42,169 nucleotides of DNA from a bacterium (GTDB lineage Bacteria > Patescibacteriota > Patescibacteriia > Patescibacteriales > GWC2-42-12): assembly GCA_030650415.1 (NCBI GenBank), contig JAUSEG010000009.1:1-42169 (forward strand), read 5' to 3'. Under the pieces are notes generated by a model that had not been told where the DNA came from, did not search any database, and saw only the letters and a program-made list of their open reading frames with translations. Position 1 is the first letter of the stretch. Each line of letters starts with the position of its first letter. The position numbers and the translations under genes are program-made. Shown one piece after another: positions 22,674-30,007 of this stretch.

Positions 22674-24377
22674 ATGTCCAATAATCAATCAATTACGGAT
22701 TTATTCAGCGACGCGTCCGGGCAATCGACTAACGACGAAAGCGCGGCGGCGAAATTCGCGGTTAAGCAAAAACAACTGAAAATCAAAGAATTGGAGCGAT
22801 TGACCAAAGCCAGGGCCGAAGTCGAGGGCCTGGCTTATGTTGATTTGGTCGGTTTCCCGATTAGTCCGGAAGCCTTGGTTTTAGTTAATGAAGCGGAAGC
22901 GACCGGGCTGAGTATTTTATGCTTTTTTTATGATGGCAAGAATATCCGTTTAGCCAGCCTGGATCCAAGCAGCCAAGAGGTAGAAGCTAAAGCTCGTCAA
23001 TTGGCGGAGAAATATTTTTCTGAAATAAAAGTTTATTTAGTGACCGAAAACAGCTTTAATTACGGTTTGAAAATGTATAAAACCATACCCAAGGTCAGAG
23101 AGGTTGTTAGAGGCATAAAAATTACTGAAGAGGATTTAAATAAATATGGAGAAAAATTTTCGAGTTTTAAAGATTTGCAGGAAGAAATAAATCAGGCGCT
23201 GGTGACGGAGGTTGTAACTATGATTATGGCGTCGTCGATAAAATCCAATTCTTCCGATATTCATATAGAAGCCGAGGAAAAAATTATTAAAGTCAGATTC
23301 AGAATTGACGGAGTTTTGCATGACGCGGCCGCCATAGATAAGTCAGCCTGGGAAAAAATAATTTCACGCATGAAATTTTTAGCCGGCGTGAAAATTAATG
23401 TGACCGATAAGCCGCAAGACGGCCGTTTATCAATTTTAATGAAAGACGATCGAATAGATATCAGAGCGTCTTTTTTACCGACTAATTTCGGCGAAAGCGT
23501 AGTTATGAGATTATTAAGGTCAAGCTCGGTAGGTTTGAAATTTCATGATTTGGGCATTCGCGGACGCGCCTTCGATCAGCTAAAGAGAGAGGTTGAGCGC
23601 CCGAACGGCATGATTATCGCCACCGGTCCGACCGGTTCGGGTAAAACCACTACTCTTTACGCAATTTTAAAAAAGTTAAATAATCAGGAAACTAAGATAA
23701 TAACCATTGAAGACCCGATCGAATATCAGCTTGAGGGAGTTAATCAATCGCAAACCAGCGCCAATTATACTTTTGCCAAAGGCCTGCGCTCGATCGTGCG
23801 CCAGGATCCGGACGTTATTATGGTCGGTGAAATACGCGACTTGGAAACGGCGGAAATCGCCATCCAGGCGGCTTTGACCGGCCACTTGGTTCTTTCCACC
23901 ACCCATACAAACGACGCGGCCGGAACCGTTCCCAGATTTCTTTCCATGGGTGCTAAACCATATTTATTAGCTCCGTCTTTAAACGCCATGATCGGTCAGA
24001 GATTGGTTAGAAAAGTTTGCGAGAAATGTAAGCAGGAAATTAAGCTGGAAAACGGTATTTTAGAGCGGGTTAAAACTCTGCTTAACGAATTGGCCGAAGC
24101 GGATAAAAAAGCTATTGATTTTAATAATTTAAAGTTTTTTGAAGGCCAGGGCTGCGAGGCCTGCCAGAGCCTGGGTTTTAAGGGCAGAATCGGCATTTAC
24201 GAAATTATAATTATGAATGAGCAGATGGAAAAATCAATTTTAAGCGGTCAGTCCAGCGAATATGATATGCGCGATAATGCCAAAAAGAACGGTATGATCA
24301 CCATGGTCCAAGACGGATTATTAAAAGCCTTGGACGGGATTACCAGCGTGGAAGAAGTCTTTAGGGTGTCGGAGTAG
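22674..24377 (+). CDS. pilB: Type IV pilus assembly ATPase PilB/GspE family
   Basis: The hexameric secretion ATPase that powers pilus extension. The 567-residue protein has an N-terminal domain (to about residue 180), then SSDIHIEAEEKIIKVRFRIDGVLH, the Walker A loop GPTGSGKTTT (about 318-327), the Asp box TIEDPIEYQLEGVNQSQ, Walker B as DPDVIMVGEIRD (about 378-389), the His box LSTTHTNDAAG, and the zinc cysteines CEKC and CEAC. Length and motifs fit PilB rather than the retraction ATPase PilT, which lacks the zinc site. No other pilus genes are in the window, although Patescibacteria often carry type IV pili used for attachment or DNA uptake. The translin-like gene follows. Confidence 0.92.
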   Translation: MSNNQSITDLFSDASGQSTNDESAAAKFAVKQKQLKIKELERLTKARAEVEGLAYVDLVGFPISPEALVLVNEAEATGLSILCFFYDGKNIRLASLDPSSQEVEAKARQLAEKYFSEIKVYLVTENSFNYGLKMYKTIPKVREVVRGIKITEEDLNKYGEKFSSFKDLQEEINQALVTEVVTMIMASSIKSNSSDIHIEAEEKIIKVRFRIDGVLHDAAAIDKSAWEKIISRMKFLAGVKINVTDKPQDGRLSILMKDDRIDIRASFLPTNFGESVVMRLLRSSSVGLKFHDLGIRGRAFDQLKREVERPNGMIIATGPTGSGKTTTLYAILKKLNNQETKIITIEDPIEYQLEGVNQSQTSANYTFAKGLRSIVRQDPDVIMVGEIRDLETAEIAIQAALTGHLVLSTTHTNDAAGTVPRFLSMGAKPYLLAPSLNAMIGQRLVRKVCEKCKQEIKLENGILERVKTLLNELAEADKKAIDFNNLKFFEGQGCEACQSLGFKGRIGIYEIIIMNEQMEKSILSGQSSEYDMRDNAKKNGMITMVQDGLLKALDGITSVEEVFRVSE

Positions 24378-24451
24378 AGAATGAATAATGAATAACGAAT
24401 TATGAATTATGGAAAAATGCCCGTGATTCATAATTCATTATTCATAATTCC
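24378..24451. repeat. AT-rich inverted repeat, GAATTATGAATTATG type
   Basis: GAATTATGAATTATGG and its inverse CATAATTC... form two long arms about a 13-nt GC-containing centre. The units resemble the in-frame AATTAAGAATTATG repeats in ileS and the PP-loop gene. It fills the gap between pilB and the translin-like gene. Confidence 0.65.
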
Positions 24452-24457
24452 AATTTC

Positions 24458-25027
24458 ATGATTAATAAAAAGTTTATAGAGCAGTTGAAAAAAGAATTTG
24501 ACGCTCATGCCGGCGAAACCAGGCAGATAATCAGTCTGTCTAACGCGGTTTTGCATGATGCCAAAAAGGCGATTTTTTCTTCGCATCGCGACGATCTGGC
24601 CGGCGCGACGAAGACGCTAGAGGAAGTCGAGGCGATTTTAAAAAATTTGGAAAATAAATTCAGTTTTGTCCGCTTGACGGAAGAAGGCTCGTATAAAGCG
24701 GCGGTGGAAGAATACGTTGAAGCCAAAATGTTTTGGCTGGTTATGACCGGCAAGAAAATTGATAAAATCAAAGAAATAAAATTGGATTATGAAAGTTATC
24801 TCGGCGGCCTTAGCGATTTGATCGGCGAACTGGTTCGTTCTTCCGTCAAGCTGGCGACGGCCGGTAAGATTAAAGAAGTTAAGAAAATTCATAAAATCGC
24901 CGATGATATTATGGCTGAGCTGGTGGAATTCGATATGCGAAGCTACTTAAGGACTAAGTATGACCAGGCTAAGGGGCATTTAAGAAAGATTGAGCAGATA
25001 AATTACGAGATTAATTTGAGAAAATAG
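24458..25027 (+). CDS. Translin family nucleic-acid-binding protein
   Basis: An all-helical 189-residue protein. The C-terminal half carries the translin signature: a helix YESYLGGLSDLIGELVRSSVKLATAGK (about residues 108-134), then VKKIHKIADDIMAELVEFD and SYLRTKYDQAKGHLRKIEQINYEINLRK, matching the end of translin (LR.KYD..K...+KVE). Translins form multimers that bind single-stranded DNA or RNA; eukaryotic C3PO and archaeal relatives include RNases, but catalytic residues belong to the TRAX partner, so catalysis here is uncertain. The N-terminal half (KKEFDAHAGETRQIISLSNAVLHDAKKAIFSSHRDD) also fits. It ends in a strong terminator and may be cotranscribed with pilB. Confidence 0.78.
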   Translation: MINKKFIEQLKKEFDAHAGETRQIISLSNAVLHDAKKAIFSSHRDDLAGATKTLEEVEAILKNLENKFSFVRLTEEGSYKAAVEEYVEAKMFWLVMTGKKIDKIKEIKLDYESYLGGLSDLIGELVRSSVKLATAGKIKEVKKIHKIADDIMAELVEFDMRSYLRTKYDQAKGHLRKIEQINYEINLRK

Positions 25028-25044
25028 ACTTGTTAAATATAGAG

Positions 25045-25076
25045 CAGGGGCGCATAATTTTGCGCTCCTGTTTTTT
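25045..25076 (+). terminator. Rho-independent terminator after translin-like gene
   Basis: CAGGGGCGCA pairs with TGCGCTCCTG (one G-T) around a 6-nt loop and is followed by TTTTTT. Confidence 0.88.
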
Positions 25077-25240
25077 ATGGTTATTGATATATACCCGGCT
25101 TTATGATAGTCTTGAAATCATTCAGTATAGCGAAAGCTCTTTTTAACTTAATTCAATTTTCGCCGTGGCGAAGAGCCCGGCAAAAACAAATCAAACAGGC
25201 TTGCATTAAGCAAGCAAATTCAACAGAAAAGGAAGCTATC

Positions 25241-25777
25241 ATGAACAAATATCACATTGTCGGGGCGATTATAGCCGTCGTTGTATTTTTTTCTTTTGGT
25301 TTTTTTTACCGTTCTTACAAGCGGATTGCCCGCCGTTGCCCCAGGAAAGGCTGTGGGCGAACGGACGTCAAGCGTGTCTGTAAAATTCTACTCCCGCCGG
25401 ACGAGTCCGTTTCCTGGCGCAGTCCTGGAGGCAAGTGGCGTTGGTTTATCCGGCGTCCCATCAAACTGACTTTTACGGTCTGCGGATGCAAGTGGGTGCA
25501 ACTGGTGAAAATTGATACAGATCCCATATCCATGTGGCACGCCCTGTGGGTAAAACGGTTTGATAACGAGCAATACTTTTTGGCCGACCCTGTGCTAACC
25601 GAGGTAACTCGGCAGAAGTTGCGTCAGCTCCACTACGGAGGTAAACACGAGAATCTTGATCCGGGGGCGACCGACACGCCGCCCATGTCCTTGGATGTTC
25701 TGTTTCAGGGTTGTTTCGATGAGTTATTCGAGATCGTCGAGTCTATCGGAGAAAAAATAGGGGGTAGAAGAGATTAA
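25241..25777 (+). CDS. Uncharacterised membrane-anchored protein with cysteine pairs
   Basis: I do not recognise the family. The start is ATG 25241, preceded by AAAAGGAAG at a good ribosome-site distance; the frame is open further upstream from 25103 but that part lacks a ribosome site. The 178-residue protein has one membrane helix (about residues 6-25) and then a basic soluble domain with CPRKGCGR, a further Cys in VKRVCKIL and CGCKW, plausibly a zinc site. The C-terminal third is acidic (SLDVLFQGCFDELFEIVESIGEK). Base use is richer in G and C than the neighbouring genes and resembles guaA, the only other gene here with such style, hinting at a different origin. It lies between two terminators and so is a single-gene unit. 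Confidence 0.65.
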   Translation: MNKYHIVGAIIAVVVFFSFGFFYRSYKRIARRCPRKGCGRTDVKRVCKILLPPDESVSWRSPGGKWRWFIRRPIKLTFTVCGCKWVQLVKIDTDPISMWHALWVKRFDNEQYFLADPVLTEVTRQKLRQLHYGGKHENLDPGATDTPPMSLDVLFQGCFDELFEIVESIGEKIGGRRD

Positions 25778-25782
25778 TTGCC

Positions 25783-25814
25783 AAGCGCGTCATTCAATAT
25801 GCCGCGCTTTTTTT
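25783..25814 (+). terminator. Rho-independent terminator
   Basis: AAGCGCG pairs with CGCGCTT around a 13-nt loop, followed by a run of seven T. It closes the Cys-containing membrane protein gene. Confidence 0.8.
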
Positions 25815-25827
25815 ATTGAAAATATTT

Positions 25828-25857
25828 TTGGCAATTTATTCTCATTCACGCTATAAT
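25828..25857 (+). promoter_or_regulatory. Promoter of the permease gene
   Basis: TTGGCA (25828-25833), 18-bp spacer, TATAAT (25852-25857). The leader of about 100 nt consists mostly of the palindromic repeat. Confidence 0.65.
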
Positions 25858-25875
25858 TAAAAGTGGAAATGCTGC

Positions 25876-25953
25876 GCCCGCAACGCCTTGCTTGCGAGGC
25901 GGGCGGGGATTCCCGCCAGAGTTTATCCTCGTGAAAACGGGGACGGGAATGAC
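25876..25953. repeat. Composite palindromic repeat before permease
   Basis: A GCCCGC...GCGGGC hairpin (25876-25905) is followed by GGATTCCCGCC...GGGACGGGAATGAC (25907-25953). The AATGAC end stands 11 nt before the permease ATG, in the common orientation. Confidence 0.7.
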
Positions 25954-25964
25954 AACTAAATTTT

Positions 25965-27104
25965 ATGTCAAAAAATTATCTTTTAGCGGTGGCGACTTTA
26001 ATGGGCGCGATTATCGGCGTGGGACTTTTCGCCATGCCGTTTGTTATAAATCAAGCTGGTGTTATATCCTTGTTTTTTTACATGATCGTCTTAGTCATAA
26101 TTCAATATTTTTTACATCTACTTTTTGCTGAAGCGGTTTTATCAACCAAGGATAAACATCGCTTACCCGGTTTCGTTGGGAAGTATGTCGGCGAAAGGGG
26201 CAAGAAATTAACATTTTTTGTTGATGTAATTGGTTCTTATGGTTCGGCCTTAGCTTATATTATAATCGGCGGACTTTTTTTGCATCAACTGCTTAATCCT
26301 TATTTAGGCGGCAGTATCTTTTTATATTCAACAAGTTTATTCATTTTTATTTCTCTAATTACTTTTTTTGACATTAAATTGATCGCGGGCACGGAATTAG
26401 TTTTAACTTCTTTCCTTGTCATCGCCATCGGCTTAATCACTTGGCGGGGCTTCGGCCAAATTCAGCTCGCTAATTATCAGTTAGTAGAATGGAAAAATAT
26501 TCTTTTGCCTTATGGTCCGATTTTTTTCGCCGTGGGCGGCGGCGCGGCCATTCCTGAAGTTTGCCGTCTTTTGGCGTATGAAAAACCTAAAATTAAGAGC
26601 GCGATTTTTTGGGGGACTTATCTTCCGGCCGCTTTAATGTTAATTTTTGTTCTGGTCATTTTAGGCATTACCGGCGCTAAAACTTCGCCCGATACTTTAC
26701 TCGGTTTAAGTCAGGTTCTAAACGACGGCGTGATTGTTTTTTCCTTAATTTTCGGCTTGTTAGCGATTATTACCTCCTATATCGTCGTGGCTCAAGCCAC
26801 GGAAGAAGTTTTTGAATGGGACTTTAAATTAAAAAACAAGTTAGCCTGGTTTTTGGCTTGTTTTGTTCCTTATCTTCTATATTTAATCGGCTGGACCGAC
26901 TTAATTAGAGTTATTAGTTTTACCGGCGCGGTGACCGGCGGGCTGTCCGGCATTATTTTAATCTGGCTGGTGTTTAAAATTAAAGCCAAACCGGAGCAGG
27001 TTTCGGTCATAAAAAATAAATTGACTAAACCTTTGGCCTACTTTCTGTCGTTGTTATTTATTCTGGGAGTAATTTATGAAATTTGGGCGATGACTTGGGG
27101 ATAA
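25965..27104 (+). CDS. Amino acid permease (APC superfamily, HAAAP/aromatic-type)
   Basis: An integral membrane transporter of 379 residues with about eleven hydrophobic segments. The first, LLAVATLMGAIIGVGLFAMPFVINQAGV, carries the Gly-rich unwound helix typical of APC carriers (GAIIGVGLFAMP). Helix 6-like sequence FFAVGGGAAIPEVCR resembles the substrate region of hydroxy/aromatic amino acid permeases. The carrier probably brings in amino acids by proton symport, sensible for a cell with little amino acid synthesis; the substrate is inference. It starts at ATG 25965 after a repeat-filled leader and has no close partner genes. Confidence 0.85.
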   Translation: MSKNYLLAVATLMGAIIGVGLFAMPFVINQAGVISLFFYMIVLVIIQYFLHLLFAEAVLSTKDKHRLPGFVGKYVGERGKKLTFFVDVIGSYGSALAYIIIGGLFLHQLLNPYLGGSIFLYSTSLFIFISLITFFDIKLIAGTELVLTSFLVIAIGLITWRGFGQIQLANYQLVEWKNILLPYGPIFFAVGGGAAIPEVCRLLAYEKPKIKSAIFWGTYLPAALMLIFVLVILGITGAKTSPDTLLGLSQVLNDGVIVFSLIFGLLAIITSYIVVAQATEEVFEWDFKLKNKLAWFLACFVPYLLYLIGWTDLIRVISFTGAVTGGLSGIILIWLVFKIKAKPEQVSVIKNKLTKPLAYFLSLLFILGVIYEIWAMTWG

Positions 27105-27214
27105 ATGAGAAATATTTAATTTTATTTTTTTTAGACATGGGTTTTACGGCAGTAAGCAAGAGCTAATTGACTTAATAAAAGACCGTCTTAATTAAATTCG
27201 ATTCGGGTTAATTT

Positions 27215-27724
27215 ATGAAAAATATTGAATTAAAAATTAAAGTAAATGATTTTAAAGAGATAGAAAAATTTTTAAAAGTATCGGGGGCAAAATACTATAA
27301 TGCGCTCAATCAAAAAGATATTTATTTTAATTGCGCCCGAGGAAGATTAAAAATTAGAGAAATAAATAATAAAAATTTTGAATTAATATTTTATCGACGG
27401 CCGGATAGTTTAATCAATAAATTGTCAAATTATTCAATTATGCCAATCAACAGGGCACAGCTAAAACAATTTAAAAATATTTTGGTATTATCCGCTGGCA
27501 TTAAAGTCGTTGTATTCAAAAATAGAAAATTGTGGTTATTTAAAAATACTCGCATTCATCTTGATAATGTTGATAAATTAGGAAAATTTTTAGAGTTAGA
27601 AACAGTTTTAGGAAGAATTTCAAAAGCCGAAGGAGAAAAAGAATATTTAGAAATATATAATTTATTGAAATTAAGCAGGTTTGAGAAAATAGATAAGTCA
27701 TATAGCGATTTATTGTTAAAATAA
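27215..27724 (+). CDS. CYTH domain protein (CyaB/ThTPase family)
   Basis: A 169-residue CYTH domain protein, a triphosphate tunnel fold. The opening IELKIKV is a variant of the ExExK signature (only the first Glu kept). It is followed by QKDIYFNCARGRLKIREI, ELIFYRRPD, the paired RIHLDNVDKLGKFLELETVL and the final helix KSYSDLLL. Family members are class IV adenylate cyclases, thiamine triphosphatases or polyphosphate-acting enzymes; the altered motif and missing context prevent a choice. The phosphodiesterase gene begins 4 bp after its stop, so the two are one operon. Very AT-rich. Confidence 0.8.
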   Translation: MKNIELKIKVNDFKEIEKFLKVSGAKYYNALNQKDIYFNCARGRLKIREINNKNFELIFYRRPDSLINKLSNYSIMPINRAQLKQFKNILVLSAGIKVVVFKNRKLWLFKNTRIHLDNVDKLGKFLELETVLGRISKAEGEKEYLEIYNLLKLSRFEKIDKSYSDLLLK

Positions 27725-27728
27725 TTTT

Positions 27729-28217
27729 ATGAAATTTTTAATTATTTCCGATATCCATGATAATTTAGTCAATTTGGAAAAATGCCTAAATTGGGGCAGA
27801 GAGCAAGTAATTACTAAAGCGATTTGCTGCGGCGATGTGGTTAATAGTGAAACTTTAGCTTATTTAGCTGAAAAGCTGGAAATTATTTATTTAGTCAGAG
27901 GCAATATAGAAATTTACGATGAGACTGAAATAAAAAAATATAAAAACCTAAATTATTTGGGCAGATTCGGTTTGTTTGAACTGGATAATAAAGTTATCGG
28001 TTTATGCCATGAGCCCTGGTATATAAAGAGCGTTTTAGATAAAAAGTTTTGTAATATAGTATTTTACGGCCATACCCATGAGCCTTGGATAGGAGAAAAA
28101 GACGGAGTTATGACGGCCAATCCGGGAACCTTAGGCGGGGTTTTTACCAAGGCGACTTTCGCGGTCTGGGATAGCGAAAGTGGGTATTTGGAATTAAAAG
28201 TGCTGGAGTTATTGTAA
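27729..28217 (+). CDS. YfcE/MJ0936-type metallophosphoesterase
   Basis: A 162-residue calcineurin-like phosphoesterase. The two-metal site can be traced: SDIHDNLVNL (Asp8, His10), ICCGDVV, VRGNIE, LCHEPW and FYGHTHEPW. The end MTANPGTLGGVFTKATFAVWD follows the usual pattern of the single-domain YfcE family, which hydrolyses phosphodiesters in vitro; the natural substrate is unknown. It is coupled to the CYTH gene (4-bp gap), so both might act on phosphate compounds of the same pathway. The AMMECR1 gene follows after 32 bp. Confidence 0.88.
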   Translation: MKFLIISDIHDNLVNLEKCLNWGREQVITKAICCGDVVNSETLAYLAEKLEIIYLVRGNIEIYDETEIKKYKNLNYLGRFGLFELDNKVIGLCHEPWYIKSVLDKKFCNIVFYGHTHEPWIGEKDGVMTANPGTLGGVFTKATFAVWDSESGYLELKVLELL

Positions 28218-28249
28218 TTTTTTTAATATCAAAAATGTAAAATAAAAAT

Positions 28250-28810
28250 ATGGTTTCGAATATTGGCGAGTTGAATGATAGCGAGCAAAAAATACTTTTA
28301 AAAATTGCCAGAGAAACGGTAGAGAGTTTTGCGCGAGATGGAAAAATTTTAGATTTTAAGGTGACCGATGAAAGATTAAAGCAAAAGCAAGGAGCGTTCG
28401 TGACTTTAAATAAAAACGGCCGGCTGCGCGGCTGTATCGGCCAAATTGTGCCGTCGGATGAACCTCTCTGGCAAGTGGTGCGCGACATGGCCGTGGCGGC
28501 TTGTAGCGAAGACGGGCGTTTTAGTTCGGTCAGTAAAGACGAATTAAGCAAATTGGAATATGAAATTAGCGTTTTATCAGCGCCGGAACCGATTAGTGAT
28601 TGGCGTAAAATTGAATTAGGCAAGCACGGAGTGATTCTCGGTCAGAGCGGAAACCGGGGAGTGTTTTTACCCCAAGTCGCCACCGAAACCGGCTGGTCGC
28701 TAGAAGAATTTTTAAGTCAGCTCTGCTGGCAGAAAGCCGGGCTAGAGCCTAGTTGCTATAAAGATAAAAATATGGAAATACAGGTATTTACGGCGCAGGT
28801 GATTAAGTAA
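28250..28810 (+). CDS. AMMECR1 domain protein (AmrA-like)
   Basis: A 186-residue AMMECR1 protein. The conserved core LRGCIGQI (about residues 62-69), then EDGRFSSVSKDELSKLEYEISVLS and GVFLPQVATETGWSLEEFLSQLCWQKAGL are all present. In bacteria and archaea this domain is usually encoded with a Memo-like protein and a radical SAM enzyme; neither is in the window, so the partner must lie elsewhere or be absent. The biochemical function remains unknown. It follows the phosphoesterase by 32 bp and may share its message. Confidence 0.88.
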   Translation: MVSNIGELNDSEQKILLKIARETVESFARDGKILDFKVTDERLKQKQGAFVTLNKNGRLRGCIGQIVPSDEPLWQVVRDMAVAACSEDGRFSSVSKDELSKLEYEISVLSAPEPISDWRKIELGKHGVILGQSGNRGVFLPQVATETGWSLEEFLSQLCWQKAGLEPSCYKDKNMEIQVFTAQVIK

Positions 28811-28876
28811 TATATTTCCCATTTTGATAACCTGCTTTTATGTCAAGCATAGGATATTTCTTTTTATGAAGCTATC

Positions 28877-29362
28877 ATGGAGAATAAAATAGACTTGGAA
28901 AAATTTAATAGGTTGAAGATGGCTGCCGAAGAGATTTATAAGAAAATAGGTTATATTTATAGCCCGGCGCTAAAAGCTAATATCATTTTTGGCTCGGATG
29001 GATTTCATCATCCGCGATACGATAATAACCGGAGCGAGAGAAGCAAACAGGCTCAACAAAACAAGTTTCTATATTTTAATAAGGCAGTTGAAATATTAAA
29101 AAGATCGACTACCATTCAAGAATATCGGCGTTCAATTCGCGCGATTGGAAGTCGCGACCGAAGCGGTTTTCGCAAAACAAAAATTATTGAATGGTTCGGT
29201 TTTTTCGCGATTGTTAACTTTTCTAAATGTATCCGCATTAACGCGATAGTCAGAAGAATCGGAGAGGACAGCGGCCAATTCCATTTTTGGAGCGTTATGC
29301 CATATTGGTCGTTAAGCAATAATAGAAGAGTGATTGGCTCAAAAAGAATTATGGATCAATAA
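28877..29362 (+). CDS. Uncharacterised 161-aa protein, possibly nuclease/toxin-like
   Basis: No certain family. The protein is basic and soluble. Its middle reads IIFGSDGFHHPRYDNN, ERSKQAQQNKFLYFNKAVEILKRSTTIQEYRRS, then a Trp/Phe-rich strand region WFGFFAIVNF, INAIVRRIGEDSGQFHFWSVMPYWS. From memory, small proteins with this layout (xFxSxGFxH, then a helix with FxxxxxAxEIL, then IxFWSVMP) recur in Patescibacteria, sometimes beside toxin-antitoxin or mobile genes, and recall the phage-associated barnase/EndoU/colicin-like nuclease fold. This is a weak hint. The gene converges on the candidate small RNA; their 3' ends share a hairpin. Confidence 0.55.
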   Translation: MENKIDLEKFNRLKMAAEEIYKKIGYIYSPALKANIIFGSDGFHHPRYDNNRSERSKQAQQNKFLYFNKAVEILKRSTTIQEYRRSIRAIGSRDRSGFRKTKIIEWFGFFAIVNFSKCIRINAIVRRIGEDSGQFHFWSVMPYWSLSNNRRVIGSKRIMDQ

Positions 29363-29462
29363 ACAAAAACACCCTTGAGATTCAAGAGTGTTTTTATTGT
29401 GCCTGTTTTCGGCTTATGCTCCTTTTACGGATTAGCCGAACGGGGCTTTCGCCCACAAGCAC
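29361..29462 (-). ncRNA. Candidate structured small RNA, about 100 nt
   Basis: On the minus strand a perfect promoter leads to a transcript start at about 29462. The RNA folds as a three-way junction: P1 pairs 29456-29462 with 29399-29405 (7 bp, one G-U); P2 is GGGC-GAAA-GCCC (29454-29443), a GNRA tetraloop hairpin; P3 pairs 29434-29440 with 29408-29414 (TTCGGCT/AGCCGAA, 7 bp) and has a small TCC/GGA cap. It then runs into a terminator hairpin (29395-29365). No ORF of note lies inside. It does not match tRNA, SRP RNA, tmRNA, RNase P or the riboswitches I know; function unknown. Confidence 0.7.
29365..29395 (-). terminator. Terminator hairpin shared by convergent units
   Basis: Read on the minus strand the 14-bp stem is complete with one G-U pair; read on the plus strand that position is a C-A mismatch. 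A T-run flanks both sides. So the better terminator is that of the minus-strand RNA, while it may also end the plus-strand gene at 29362. Confidence 0.8.
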
Positions 29463-29468
29463 ATTATT

Positions 29469-29497
29469 ATGATAGATTATTTCAGCTATTTTGTCAA
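29469..29497 (-). promoter_or_regulatory. Promoter of the candidate small RNA
   Basis: Minus strand: TTGACA (29497-29492), 17-bp spacer, TATCAT (29474-29469). The first base of the P1 stem lies seven nt after the -10 box, the expected start point. Confidence 0.78.
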
Positions 29498-29571
29498 AAA
29501 ATATTATTAATATTATTAATGCGTTATTCCATTTAATTTTAGCGGTAATATTTTATCCTCGCATTAGAAAT

Positions 29572-29997
29572 TCAAGATTTATCAAACGGACCATATAGTT
29601 TTGGACCAGCGTCGCCAAATTCATAGACGAAATAATAATTAAAACAATTAACAATATAAATGTTGTTCCACCCACCAAGCATGCCATTATTATAGGACGA
29701 GTAATTAACGAATTGTGCTTCAGTGTTTCCGCAAAGGAATTTATATTGTTGTATTTCTTTTATAACAATATTCTTTTCACTTATATTCCATTGTGTTGCA
29801 ATGTCACTTTGAATCAGTTTGTTTCTCCACAGACTTTCATCTTTTAGAATTTTATAACTCGTCTCAACTCGAACGTTCTTTTTATAATAAGGTGCTGTTT
29901 TACTATTTTGTGAGGAGAAATAAAAAACACTAATTATAATTAAAACCACAACCGCGATTAAGGCCAGTATAGCATGATTTTTTTGAATGCTCTTCAT
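29572..29997 (-). CDS. Membrane-anchored hypothetical protein, 141 aa
   Basis: I do not recognise a family. A single N-terminal membrane helix (residues about 9-29, ILALIAVVVLIIISVFYF) is followed by an extracytoplasmic domain of about 110 residues rich in Tyr and Asn. Two cysteines (FLCGN and NCFNYY) could form a disulfide outside the membrane. The C-terminus FVYEFGDAGPKLYGPFD resembles the end of a small beta-structured domain. It lies 10 bp after proS on the same strand and is probably cotranscribed, but a functional link is not evident. Confidence 0.65.
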   Translation of the reverse strand: MKSIQKNHAILALIAVVVLIIISVFYFSSQNSKTAPYYKKNVRVETSYKILKDESLWRNKLIQSDIATQWNISEKNIVIKEIQQYKFLCGNTEAQFVNYSSYNNGMLGGWNNIYIVNCFNYYFVYEFGDAGPKLYGPFDKS

Positions 29998-30007
29998 AAT
30001 CTTGAAT

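Noticed and set aside
25103-25240. 46-codon extension of the Cys-containing membrane protein
   Set aside because: No ribosome site precedes it, whereas AAAAGGAAG stands before ATG 25241.
29398-29470. Small RNA read on the plus strand as the tail of the preceding gene
   Set aside because: The promoter and the complete terminator stem exist only on the minus strand.
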